64,000 nucleotides of DNA from Pelobates cultripes (Eukaryota > Chordata > Amphibia > Anura > Pelobatidae): the NCBI GenBank assembly GCA_933207985.1, contig OW240918.1, positions 116,640,497 to 116,704,496 on the forward strand. The letters are read 5' to 3'. This document shows positions 11,340 through 24,100 of this stretch, piece by piece. The position numbers were made by a program, and so were the translations under genes. Under the pieces are notes generated by a model. It searched no databases. It had not been told where the DNA came from and was given only the letters and a program-made list of their open reading frames with translations. Within the stretch, counting starts at the first letter, position 1. Each line of letters begins with the position of its first letter.

Positions 11340-12254
11340 CTGCTGAACATTGATGAATACCTTCAGATTCAAAGAATATCTTTATTTTACAAATTATTTC
11401 AATCCTCTATTTAACTTGAAAGTCGATAAACAGATATTTTTTATTATTAAGGATTATTCCTGGATATATGCTTTGGCTCACACGTGGACTTTTTTTAAAT
11501 AACCTTTATATTGTAATTTTTTTCTTACATTTGTTCACCAAATTCTGATTATTTGCTGTTTCCTTTATTCATTTCGTTCTTTCGTTCTTTGTTCAGCAGC
11601 TGACGGTCTATGTAGTAGAGATCAAATCATTCACTTGTTTAAATGATAGATTGATTATTCATCAGACATGTTAAAATAACCAAAATCTACCTCTGTGAAT
11701 AAGAAACGAAGCAGATGTTCATTTAACTGCAATGCTTTGCTTTTATTCATATTTTAGGGGTTCTCTGAATGTCTAATAATCAAATTTTCATATAAATTGC
11801 CAGCAAGATTTACTACAGTACTCTGCAAAACAAGAAGATAAGTTGAAACGAGAAGTAAAATTGTGTACGGTGAAAAAAAAGGTCGGACACATTTTATCCA
11901 TACGATCATCTTGGGGAAAATGGTTGGATCTAATCAAAAATGCTCGAGAATAGTCCAATTGGTGTACTACACAACATATTACACACAAAATATTATGTAT
12001 ATATTTAGCAGTACATTGATAAGCACATTTGGTTCCCAGATCAAATTAGAAAATGTAATCAAATAGAAGTAAAAACATGAGGAACAGTAAAACAAAGTCT
12101 GTTTTTGTTAAATATATAATATATAAATGTAAAAGTACAGTTTTTTTTTAATTGAGCCTCCTTATTTTTTCTCTGTTGATCTATTAACAGCTCGTTAATT
12201 GTCTGTTTTGTGATTCAGTCACATGGAGATTCGGGTCTATTGAGAAAAATTACA
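11340..12254. other. No feature recognised
   Basis: AT-rich, no exon or repeat boundary supported. Confidence 0.4.
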
Positions 12255-12676
12255 TTAAAGGACCACTATAGTGCCAGGAAAACATACTCGTTTTCCTGGC
12301 ACTATAGTGCCCTAGGGGTGCTCCCACCCTCAGAGCTCTCCTCCTCCTCTCCGCCTCTTCTCCTCCTCTTCGGCTGAATGCGCATGCACAGCAGGAGCTG
12401 CGCTCGCATTCAGCCAGTATCATAGGAAAGCAGTCACAATGCTTTCCTATGGATGCTGGTGTCTTCTCACTGTGAAAATCACAGTGAGAAGCACGCAAGT
12501 GCCTCTAGCGGCTGTCAAGAGACAGCCACTGGAGTCTGGATTAACCTATTTATAAACATAGCAGTTTGATTCTATGATGCTATGTTTATAAAAAAAAGGG
12601 TTAACCATAGCTGGACCAGGCACCCAGACCACTTAATTAAGCTGAAGTGGTCTGGGTGCCTAGAGTGGTCCTTTAA
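12255..12676 (+). mobile_element. T2/Kolobok-like MITE, copy C (internally deleted)
   Basis: Same termini as copies A and B with TTAA at both ends, but 422 bp because part of the GC-rich interior after the first hairpin is missing. Confidence 0.85.
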
Positions 12677-14427
12677 ATATAACATAATACTAATATAGAT
12701 ACACACCTTTACATCTGGACTCCCTTGCCATCAGTTGTGCTTCATATTGCACTCAGCTCTAGTCTGTGGGGGAGCATTACCAATTGTTCTGGAAAGTGTC
12801 TCCAGTACAATAAGTCAGCCCGTTACCATGGAAACTAGTGAAACCAGCAGGCACGTTCCACTGGTGATTATTCCCCTTTTACATTTTTCTCAGCTTTTCA
12901 TCATAAGTTGTAACTGGTTTCAGCTCCCAATAAGTGCACAGTGAGACAACAGAATATACTTGTGTGTGTATATATATATAATTATGAAATAATTTGTCCA
13001 TATCTCAATTGCACAGGACAGGACAGTCCCAGTTATTGGTCACTTGTCCCTCTATATAATTGTCTCAGGACTTTTTCCGCATTTTAAAATTGTCAATAAA
13101 ATGGCCAACTGTCATTGACCACGCTACGGAATCTGATGGCGCTATATAAATAACAAAATAATTATAATTAAAAAGCTTTAAGGAAAGCAACAAAATTTTG
13201 GGTCTCATTTACAGTTTTACAGATCAATAAGTAGCGTTTGTTTGCCAACAACGAAATTTTAAAAGCCACTTGTTAAATAGTAGGTAAGTACTAACTTTCA
13301 AGTCCCAGAGTGCTGGTACCAATTGTGTGTGTGCGCGTTTAATTAAATATATTGCATAGTTTGTTGCACAACAGATAGGCTGCAAATGTGCCTAAAATGA
13401 TGTTTTAAAAAGGCTGAACTGTTTGAACACAACAAAGAGAAAAAAAAAACGTCTGTAAATGTCCTGTTAAGACTGGTTTTATTTTACCACGTGACAAAGT
13501 CACTTTGAAAGCGTTGTCGTTGTACATGTGTGTTTTATTGAACATAATCTGCTCATTATCTGGGCAATGTACAGAAGCATTTCATGTGTTTGATGCTTGG
13601 CAACTAATCCCTAATCTAGTAAACAAACTGACTGACAACTGGCAATAACATTCTCCAGCCATTTTTGACATCCCAGCACTATTTTTAGAAACAACACAAG
13701 TTGTCTTAGTTATGAAGTCACTCTATTATGAAAGGAAATCGGGCTTGAATGCATAGTGCCTAAAATAACACCTTTGCAATCAGACTTAAATACAACGTGG
13801 TTTGTTTAACTCTTGTACTACATACATTGGTCCATCCTTCTTGATTCAGACTTCCCTGGGGTACAGGTTAGGTTTTCATCTTGATTCGATGAGGGACTCT
13901 CTCATTATTGGACCTAGTTCTTTCTGTGTGAAGTTCTGTGCGAACCCTTCACTCTCGCTTCTCCATCTTAATTCTTTTCCCTTCTTTCCCTCCCCCTTTT
14001 TCACCTTTTATCCCTTAGCTTTCTATACATATCTGATTACCTCTGTCCTTTTTTCTTCCTTCTTCAATGTTCTTAAAGTGTTGATCAGTAGCCGATCAAT
14101 AGATTATGAGATCAGATGACTTTTAAGGCCTGAAACCTCTTATTGTCATCATGTGTTTCTTTAATGTGGATTTGCAACCAAAGCGATATTTCTCTGATAT
14201 TGTGTTATCATCATGTCTACCTGTAATGTATTTATTTCATATCATCAACTTATAATACTATTCCATTGACACTGATGTTTTTGTTATGATTTATTAATTT
14301 GTTTAATTCTCAATAAAGTTATTATAATTATTACTCTTGTACTACCAGAAAGGAAAGCAATATTCCAATAATCTAAAGCTATCTTAGAACTTTGGTTTAT
14401 TAACTACGAATCGATGGACCTTTGGAC
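12677..14427. other. No gene; retroelement tail fragments
   Basis: A SINE/LINE-type tail lies at 13120-13170 (GGCGCTATATAAATAAC). Near 14310-14330 is a CTCAATAAAG motif resembling a retroelement 3' end. An orphan RFX-like palindrome GTTACCATGGAAAC lies at 12822-12835. No exon is supported. Confidence 0.4.
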
Positions 14428-15537
14428 ATGTTCCACAAGAAGTACAAGAAAAAGGTGCTCTGTGCAATTAGGCGCTTAACAATAATATATAAATAGAACA
14501 GCAGCTCAAACACGCATGCAGGTATCCCAATCCTACACAAACACAATGTGAAAGAAAAAAGTGAACTTAGTGGATCGTACTACCACCAAAAGATCACTCA
14601 GTGGAGCGCTAAATATCAAATTCTTACCCCTATTGGAATAACGTATATATCACTTTAAGGGGCAGACAGCATAATAAAATCTACAACAAGAAAATACACA
14701 TCATGGTGCAGTATGCTTGTAAGGTGTGAATGGAGTGGAAGAAGATGTATGTCCAACTCACATGGTAAAGAGCCTGGAGATTGGCTCAAATCACAACAGC
14801 TGAGGTATGTTTGGTAATACCAGACCTTCTCCAGATATACAGCTCACAACATATGTGGATAAAAAAGGACAAAAATCCTAGTGCAAGTATGTTTAAAATA
14901 AACAAGTGGTCACATATAACAGTGCATGAATGTGCTCACCTGGAATAGAGCCAATTGTACTAGGCTCTATGTATAAGCGTGTGGTGCCTTTAAGGGAGGC
15001 ACTACCCTTCTTTAGAAAATGCAGGAAGCAGTTGAAGATCCACTACCAGATGTATAAGGTAAAAGTAACAATTTATTAAAAAAAAAAAAAACAATTAAGC
15101 AAAGTAAAACTGTATATACAGGTACCAAAAAGTAAAAGTCTCTGGGGTGGTCTTCCTTGGAGTTCCGAGACGCGTTTTCGCCGTGGGGCTTTCTCAATCG
15201 GATCCTTTTTTATCCACATATGTTGTGAGCTGTATATCTGGAGAAGGTCTGGTATTACCAAACATACCTCAGCTGTTGTGATTTGAGCCAATCTCCAGGC
15301 TCTTTACCATGTGAGTTGGACATACATCTTCTTCCACTCCATTCACACCTTACAAGCATACTGCACCATGATGTGTATTTTCTTGTTGTAGATTTTATTA
15401 TGCTGTCTGCCCCTTAAAGTGATATATACGTTATTCCAATAGGGGTAAGAATTTGATATTTAGCGCTCCACTGAGTGATCTTTTGGTGGTAGTACGATCC
15501 ACTAAGTTCACTTTTTTCTTTCATGTTCCACAAGAAG
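14428..15537. mobile_element. Insertion with 321-bp inverted arms and 15-bp target duplications
   Basis: The 15-mer ATGTTCCACAAGAAG occurs at 14428-14442 and 15523-15537, bracketing a ~1080-bp insert. Inside, 14549-14869 and 15203-15523 are near-perfect inverted repeats of 321 bp. The 333-bp spacer holds a 14-base A run near 15080 and a hammerhead-like segment on the minus strand. Long duplications point to target-primed reverse transcription. A non-autonomous Penelope-like element is my best guess. There is no protein. Confidence 0.6.
15163..15205 (-). ncRNA. Degenerate hammerhead-ribozyme-like motif
   Basis: On the minus strand the order CCGATTGAG, a GC-rich stem, GCGAAAACGCGTC then TCGGAA resembles a hammerhead core (CTGATGAG, stem II, GAAA, stem III, GTC). 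Penelope-like elements carry hammerheads. The first core box departs from consensus (GATTGAG for GATGAG), so activity is doubtful. Confidence 0.3.
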
Positions 15538-18150
15538 ATAAAAATTGGTCAAGCTTTCTCATTGCTGAAAATTATCTTTTTTTTTACAATCCTAAACAGT
15601 TTTATTTCTTTACACCGGAAGTGTTGACTCTTAAATTAAATTATGTTAAAGGTTTCCGAAGGACTACTTAAGACATCAGTCTATATGCCATGCGCTTCTC
15701 TGATATCTTGTAGCTGTGATGGTTTTCAAAAACTATAAGCCAAATCCTTACTGAAATTTGCCACATAAAGAAGGCATGTTTCCTATGCCCATACAAGTAT
15801 TTGTGTACCTGCTAATGGGAGATCATATTTTATGTCTTGTCTTCCTCTACTTGGCTCTTCTGTAGAGTTCTATGATGGAACTGGTACAATCATATTTTGA
15901 TAGGTGCATTCATGAAAAAAAGCATTAATGGCATTAATGACAAGTCGTGGCTGTTGGCCAGGGTTTATAAGATGTGCTCTTCTCATTCTTCTTTTGATTC
16001 TCTCTTCAAATTACTTAGTGCCCAGCTATTAGTTTCTTTTTTACATTGGTTAGTGACATTCTAAAGTTTGGAACGATGGAACCCTCAGTGACTTATATTA
16101 ATACAGTTGAACAAATTCTGAGATTTAGCGTTATCGAGCTGTTGTGTGCTTCAGGGTTATAGCCTGAGTGGGAATTTTCTAAGGCTTAAATGTTTTAGTA
16201 TTGTGCTATCACCCCCTCTACTTTATGATATCCCACTTCCCAAAAGTGCTTTATAGCTACTTGTGAATTAACTAAATAAAAGAGAAACTTTTATAAATGC
16301 TGGTTGGGCTGCACAGTGAGTTCACTGGTTGTTAAGTTGTTTAAATCCTCACCTAGCTGTGATGACGTTGAAATTTCCAAAATCAATCTGGTCTGCAGGT
16401 TCAAGACTGTTGCCTACCTTATTCAACAAATACCTCGTCATCATTTCAGAATAAAATTGGCGTATCTAAGTCTTTTACTGAATAGTAAAGGCATTCCAAA
16501 GCATATCGTCTGAAAATGTTTATTTTTTAAATAAATAAGATGATCACACCTCAACACATCTTTCTGAGGGTAGTTGTGTAGATATATACAACATGGCTTC
16601 AATAAAACAATTACTGCTTGCATTATAAATCTTTTATAAGCCTCCTTAATACAAAGGATGCCACTGAATTTAGCACCATCATATACTGCAGTGTTTTTTT
16701 GTTGGGAGACAATCTGTGACTATGTACAGGATGGAATGAAAGCTGTAACACAAATTGCTGCCACTTCATCCAACTGGAGTCATGTAGTATTTAAATAAAG
16801 CATGCAAACATCAATAACATCATAGACGAGGCGAAAATATTTTACACGGCGCTGAAAGTTAGGTCCAGATTTAGTATTTAGCCTAATTTGAGTAGGTTAA
16901 GTCAATTACAGCTTGTTTGCTTAGATATTTCTAGCACTTAACACAGACCCTGTCTATTTAAAAAAACATGCATGTTATAATGTATTTCTGTTTGGCTACA
17001 CAGCATTCCAGGAAGCAATTTAAATACATTTCAATCAATGAGGGGCTAAATAGAACACATAACCAATAGCTCAACATATTTATTGTCCTTAAGAGGCTCA
17101 GTTGTACCCCATTATAGCATTTTAATTGCTATGTGTGGAAGCTATGTTAAAGTTACAGCAGGAATATATAAAAAATAATGTATTCACTATCCACGGACTT
17201 CAGGTGGAAGGCGTTTTCAATCACTTTTTTTCTCCACCATACCTTTCTTGGTTTGTGCTCCACAAGTAACGCAAAGCCTCACTAGCAAGCCAGTAACCAA
17301 CCTCGTGCTGATGAGTTGCATTAACAACAGAACGACTGTCCATGAGTGGTAATCTGGCTTTGTACCTCTTCCAGAGTCTTGTTTCAAAGCTGTTGTGCTC
17401 GGCACAAATCATAGTTAATTCCCGCCTTCTTCACAAAGTAGTTACAGCCTCATCTGCCCCGGTCAATGTATGCTAAATTTCTTTATCGTCATTGAGATTC
17501 TAACTCCCTTCCACAATGCTCAGTGGCATATTTACCCAACGGCCCAATTCATAGGTAGTGCTTCTCAACACCACTTGACAACTAGTCTGGTCTCCCAAGT
17601 GACCAATGTTAGCTTCATTGTTTCTCCACTTGTTATAAGGTAGGTACACCAGAAGATGGGTGTTTTACAGTTTGTCCCACTAACCCATAGTGGGTCTCAT
17701 TAAATTAACGTTTTTCTTCTGTTTTAGGTATGGTTATAACAACTCGTACAACACATGGAATGACAGAGTGGAGTAGAGAAAGAAGAGGAGGTTAAATATT
17801 CTAGCAGTTTGTTTACAAGTCCAGTTTTGGATGATGCGAACTGTTGAGAAGAACCAGTGTTTTCCTTACAGCAGCTAGTCAGGAGCAGTAGTTACATCCA
17901 ATATATTATCGTTCAACCATCGTAGTTTCATGTTTTCAACATTCCTCACTGGGTATAATTTTGCCCAATTTTACCAATTAGTTAGATTAGTAAATCCTCC
18001 ATGATTATTTTCCTTGCAACCTGGGAAGATTTTGGCTGTGTGTAACAGTTGCTGAATCAATCAAGTTAGGTGTAATAGTAGTGGGTGGCAGAGGGGGAGG
18101 GAGGGGGGGTTCTTTGTTAATTATGTTGTTCTGAGATTAGGTGGTATTAA
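15538..18150. other. No gene recognised
   Basis: Mostly AT-rich unique-looking sequence. A minus-strand open stretch at 17412-17221 (CAEHNSFETRLWKRYKARLP...) may be a decayed fragment of some protein, but I cannot name it and it has no splice context. Confidence 0.35.
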
Positions 18151-19080
18151 TATTTTTTTGCCCTCTTTTTTTAGGCCTACCTATTTGTCGGTTTCAGCAT
18201 ACCACAACCGACTTGCTCTGGTATCGCTCAAACCTTATTGAATACCTTCGGCCTTTGTCCCTGACCACAAATGTATGTACAGGTGGTCCTTGTTTTGCGA
18301 CCTACATGTTTTACAATGGCTCACACTTACGACCAGCTCTCTCGCGTGGTGGTAAATGCGAGCCGCCATGGGAGTTAGAGGGATTCCCTGCTCTGCTGCG
18401 TTCATTTATGATTGGGCAAATTTCCCCGAACATAGATTTAAGGGATTCCCTCCTCAGGTGCATTTGTGTATTTTCAGGGAAATTTCCCCAAACATAGACA
18501 AGGGCACCAGAACAGGAAATCCCTTACCTCCTCACTTAGGTGAGAAGTGCTGTGTGTGAAGGGTGCTGTGTGTGTGTAAGAGGTGCTGTGTGTGAGAGAG
18601 AGGTGCTGTGTGTGTGTGAAGGGTGATTGGTGTGTATTGCAGAGTGTGAGGGCTGCATGGAGCAAATGTTTCCTTTTTTTTTTTTAAATAATAAATGTAC
18701 AGTCCCCCCCAACCTTTTTTTCTTACCTTTTGTGAAGGAGAGGGTGACACTGCCCTAGTGGTCCGATGGTGATCTATATCCTCCTCTGGCTGCAGGCTGT
18801 CTTCACTCCTCCCGAGCTGAGTGTTGTGTGGAGCGTTGCCATTGCACACAGCATGTTTGCGGGAGGAGTGATCTGACTCCAAGGTCCCTCCTTCTGCCTC
18901 CGGGTCCTCCCGCCCAACGAAGTGCCGGCTCTCCATTGGCTCTGCAGGGGAGATCAAAAGGATCTCCCGTCGGCTGGGCACGCTGGGCAGTGCGGTGGGG
19001 CCCAATACTTGTGGGGCATCCATACAACTGCCCAGCGTGCCCATGGAGAAAGACATACTCTATCTATTACTATAAGGAAA
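18151..19080. repeat. Composite repeat with GTGTGTGAGAG simple repeat
   Basis: A segment containing TGTACAGGTGGTCCTTGTTT and ACTTACGACCAGCTCTCTCG is followed by a GTGTGTG/GAGAG simple repeat (18540-18650), then a CG-richer segment to about 19050. It reads like a composite transposon. The open frames here are not gene-like. Confidence 0.4.
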
Positions 19081-19139
19081 GTGATATTACAGTTTTTAAA
19101 GTTTAACAAGTACAGATAAATATCTTATTTCAGCAGTAT

Positions 19140-19780
19140 ATATATATATATATCCAAAGGCTATAAGATGGACTTGCTCCATGTACGAACTACCAGTTTT
19201 GGAGTGTTCAGTTGCATGATTTATATGACTAGTTTTGGGTTTGATTGATTGGTTGGTTAATGTGACTACATTAAAACCACCTGTCTAATAACGTGTAGGT
19301 CCCACTTGTGCTGCCAAAACATTGAGGCATGGACTCCACAAGACCTCTGAATATATCCTGTGGTATCTGGCACCAAGACATTAGCAGCAGATCCTTTTAA
19401 GTCCTGTAGATTGCAAGGTGGGGCCGCCAAGGATTGAATTAATTGTTCCAGCACATCCCACAGATGCTCAATCGGGTTGAGATCTGGGGAATTTGGAAGC
19501 CAAGACGACACCTTAAACTCTTTGTCATGTTCCTGAAACCATTCCTGAACAATTTTTGCAGTGCCTGAGGAGCAGCTCTTAAGAAGCCACAATATCAGAG
19601 CATTAAATAAACACTGCAAGCTCCATAGCCAATACAGCAACCTGCAGTGGTTATGGTGCAAGGAGTGCTCTTGTGCCCTCCTCCCACCCCCACACCAGTG
19701 TAGGCAGGTAAAATGTTTTGGAACAATTTGACTTCTTACCCAGGGTCTGCTGGCCACGCTCCCAGCACTGCAGGGCTTAA
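19140..19780 (-). pseudogene. Tc1/mariner transposase fragment, minus strand
   Basis: The minus strand reads IVQEWFQEHDKEFKVSSWLP and SPDLNPIEHLWDVLEQLIQS, the last catalytic block of a Tc1 transposase (D..PDLNPIE). Upstream the frame dissolves into a T2-like insertion around 19600-19790. It is truncated. A related terminus (AGGCAGGTAGTTTTAATGTT) lies at 41382-41401. Confidence 0.8.
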
Positions 19781-21094
19781 CTCAGGAGAACCAACGGAAA
19801 ATTTCAAGTGCTGCTGTTAGCAGAGAGGAGGCGGTGTGTGAGTGGTACCTGGCGGAACCCAGGTAATAGGTGGAACTGTTCTAAAATGGTTTGACTTACT
19901 TTTTAATGGGTGGGGGGCACCAGGAAAATCCTGGAAACTTAAACACCACTGCCTCCTGAAATGGTTGTGGTGTTTTGATTGTACCCTTGACGGACCTGAC
20001 GTCTATTAAGCAAACCGTGAATACATGACTGGCGAGGACGGTCATTGTGATGTATAACACCGCAATCTGAGTACGCACTCAGAAAAGCAAAGAAGAGGGA
20101 TCTTTGGCTGGATACATGCAGTTACTTAAACTGAGAATTACTTAAACTGGCAAAATTTAGGGAGGGAACATGAAAAAAGCAGAATGCAGCCCTGTCCCAT
20201 TGGCAGTTGCTAGGCCAGTTACTCTCTGGCAGAGAATTGGGAAATTGTAGTCCAACAAGAGTTGGAGCCAAGGTTGGACACATCCAATATGGTTTTGATA
20301 TACAAGTATAAGTGAAAACCATTTGATTTTCACGGACAAAATAAAATTTGGGTTTCTTAACTTCATCTATTTCTAATCTATTAAGGAGTTCAGCTATCAT
20401 ATTAAAAACAATCCTTAAAACCACATTCCTTAAATGTATTTTTTATTTTTTCTGGGATGAGGAATAGCAAGGTGAGATGGTATACTTATGGAAAAAACTT
20501 TTATGCACATCGTAAGGCACATATGAATTCTGCCAATGGCCTAGTTTCTTGTATTATTAGAATCCTTTTTAATAAATATAATATCTCTGAAGTACCGTCA
20601 ATGTCAAAGGACACACTGGTTTAATAATCTGTAATATCTTTAATATACATATTCAGATCCAATAACATAAAAATAGCTGCTATGAAAACCAACAATTTGT
20701 ATCCTGTTCACAATATTTCACATCGAGTAAAACAGAGGCAGAATAACTGTTCATGATTTCACAAACAACAGCAGTACTCATTGATTTCAACAGGAATTTT
20801 AAGAGTCTTAAATGACTGGTGAGATTTTAAAATAATCCAGCTCCAATATGTTGTAAACTAAATGCACACACAACATTAAGGCAAGTCGCTGTACCTGTTG
20901 CAATGCTCAGTCATTACATTAATGCAGGTCAGACAAAGAAAAGCAGTTCTGAATTTATGTGCAGATTATACTGCCACCTAATGTGCATCTGAAGAACTGC
21001 AATGACAATCTTCTTGACCAAAGCTTTTCAATCTTGCAGCGAGTAAGCCAAGTCCATCTGTTTGAAGGAAACTTTGCTGCCGGGTAAGATTTTG
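19781..21094. other. COQ7 downstream flank, no gene
   Basis: Probable COQ7 3' UTR near its right end. A possible minus-strand AATAAA lies at 20447-20442. No other gene is seen. Confidence 0.4.
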
Positions 21095-21172
21095 TCACAG
21101 ACGTTCTGATAAATACACCGCTGTTCGACATCCCACTTGTATGAGGTTCTTCAGGATGAAGTAGGCTGGTGC
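21095..21172 (-). CDS. COQ7: COQ7 exon 6 (terminal)
   Basis: The acceptor CCTGCAG|GC opens 78 nt encoding [15 protein letters not shown] and ending VYLSERL then TGA at 21097-21095. This C-terminus is a hallmark of COQ7. A possible AATAAA on the minus strand lies at 20447-20442, which would give a 3' UTR of about 0.65 kb. That end is a guess. Confidence 0.95.
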   Translation of the reverse strand, partial: APAYFILKNLIQVGCRTAVYLSERL

Positions 21173-24100
21173 CTGCAGGGAAGACAGGAAAATTATACCT
21201 TATTTGATAGATTATCTGTGCCAGCTCAATTCATTCTGCAGCGGTTACATGTGATTATCACAGCTGCACACCATGGATCTATTAAAACCGGTTATTCTAA
21301 CTGCATTGATACTGAAAATTAACTAATTGTTTGTTTTAAATGTTATAGATCAAACTGTGATTCATGTACTTCCTACATGAACTGACATAAACCTGATCAA
21401 GAGCTCTAATGAACAGCTTTTCAGCAACACTTACCTAGGTCGCAGTAGAGAAAGACCCTGTCTTCCCGACAGCCAATAGAGTGATGTTTAACCCTGCAAT
21501 GTAAACATGTGTTTTACATGGCAGGGTTAAAACGACAGGGCAGCTGCATACAGAACACTTAATTGAAATGATATAGCATGGGTATAGTTAGTGGTCTTTT
21601 AACTGTATCCCTGTAAGATGCTGAATACAACCACATAAAAATTGTTCTTGTTTCCTGGGGTTTTTTTGTTAGTAAAATATTGCAATGACTAAGAAAGAGA
21701 ACAGTGATATCTGTGCTACCGCACTGGTCCTCTAATCAGACTACATGCAAATTTGGAGAAAGCTCCTATGCTCTGTAAGCAGGGACCCACAAATCTATGC
21801 TGTGTAGCCCCTTTTATTATGCCAGTATATCAACAATGCTGATGCACATTTATGAGGTGCAAGCCGGAAAGGTATTCATGTCAATTGCCGCAAACAATAC
21901 CCTTACAATACTCAATGGGTCACACAGGCACTGATGCCCAACGTACACTGTATATCATGCTCATATATTGTTTGTAAGATTGTGGTAGTATACCGCATTC
22001 CACTACATATAGCTACAGGACATTATTTGGCTCAATTATAAGAAAAAGTCATTTTGAAGTATGATGGATGCTTTGATTATTAGCATATATCCGATAGCAT
22101 GTGTGCAAGAGTTGCTTGTTCTAGGAAAGTGTAAAAGCATTGTAAATACTAGGGATGATTGCATGAAATAATATAGACTGCAATCACTTGTCTTTCTTGA
22201 TGAGCTGCCGTACCTGCTCTGCATCCTGTTCTAGCCCTGTATCGTGATGCGCCATTTCCTCATCTCGAAATTTCTTTATAGTCTGTAATACAAAATAACG
22301 ATTACCGGTTAGATATAAAGTCTGGTTTAAAAAAGTGTACATATTACTGATCGTACAAAAACAGAATTCAAGAACAATTTCTACATATACACACATGTCA
22401 ATGGAGAGCAGCAATGTGATGGAATAAAAGAAGAATTTGCACTGAAATCAGGACTGTAAAAGGATTGACATTTTATTGGAAGAGACAATATTTCTATGAA
22501 TTTACAAGAAGGAGAGATCAATAAGTAGCTGGAGATAACAGAAGCCTAGTGCCAATTAAACCTGATACTCTAGAACCTTGCCAACAATTTCATTTTATTT
22601 TTCATCTATGATAGATATTAGTAACCAAGTCTGTAATTAATTTTATTATTTTAGGTGTATGCCTGGAAAATCTATTTAATAAGGTTTCATACCTACTCAT
22701 GAATGACAATGTTTTTATCCTATTTCTTTTGCCAAAGTTGCAGTGACTTTTCTAGAGAATTGCAGAAAAGGATGCATGTAGGTGATGGCTTTTTTTTTTT
22801 TTTTGGTGATGAATTTGAGTCCCTGGAATCAACACGAATCAGCTAACTTGTAATAGCTATTAATCTATCAGCCTGCCTCTGAGCTATGCATTAAATTTGT
22901 TCAAGAATTTGAACTACTCTGGAGAGTGTTAATGGGTTAGTGCCCTGTGCCAACTACAGATATGAGCAATGCAGCCAGTGTTACAATAAGCTGCAATATG
23001 GCAGCTATGCTGCATGGTACACTTCCCAGGGCTACACTCCCAGTAGCCATTGTCTAGTGGGCAGAGATGAACATGTGAGCCATGATTAAAACATATTTCA
23101 AAACAAAAATGTAGTTTACAAAAAAAAAAAAAAGCACTACACCATAGTAGTGAAAAAGCACTCCAAACTTTATTGATACAAGAATAGTAGGATTCTAGTG
23201 TCTTTGTTCTGGTCCAGTTAGAGGTGTGAAGGGTAAAAAGAGGGTGTAGTGCCTTTGGAAAGTTCTCAGACATGAAGTGTGAGTGCAGGCTACTTACCTT
23301 TCCCTGTATTTTATGTATCATTAAAACATAAGAATCACACATATAACACCATAACCACTAGAGCCCACTGTAGTGGTTATGTTGCCAAGAGTGCCGTCCC
23401 ATGAGACATAGTCAAACTATTTTGGTAGAGTCTCAGTACTTTACCTGGGTGTCTCCAGGAACCTCACTGCTTCTGTCCTTCTCCCACAGGAGAAGCGAAA
23501 GGTCACTGCAGGGTAAAGCCTGGCTGATGTATGACTGGACTCATTGTTCGAGAACATTCAGATAATGCTCTCAGCCAATGAGTGCAGTCCTGCAGGGCCA
23601 TACTTAGCGGGGTAGAAATAACTAGATCTCTGGTAGAAGAAGACCAGAAGCAGGGGCTGAAGGTGCGAAGGTCCATCAGGACCCATGTAAGCAGTCAAAC
23701 CACACTAAAATGGTCAGACATCCTAGTGTGGGACAATGCCAGGGAAGTCCTGGCAGCATAACCCCTACATGGGGATGTAGTGTCTACAGTTCTCAAGGTG
23801 TTCCTGTAAACCAGCAATGCCCAATGGGTAGATCTACAAATGCTTTAAAGCTACAGCTTTCATGATGCTCTGTCATTCTAAAGGCATGCAAAGCTTCATG
23901 GGAGTTGTAGTTCTCCAGATTGTGTAGATCTACCTTTCAGGCACCCCTGCTCTAAACACTGTACTGATTGTATGAACAGTTTCAGTATATCCAAATATTA
24001 GCTATTCCAATACCTCAAGTAATGATCTGTATTTTTCAGGGTCCCTCTCCATCAGAGTTCTAATTTGGTTGTTATAATGGTCGGATATTGTTGCTTCCAC

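Noticed and set aside
13802..14119. 105-codon plus-strand frame rich in Phe and Ser
   Set aside because: It comes from a pyrimidine-rich tract; no domain or exon borders.
18532..19056. 174-codon minus-strand frame
   Set aside because: It spans a simple repeat and a composite transposon segment, with no recognisable domain.
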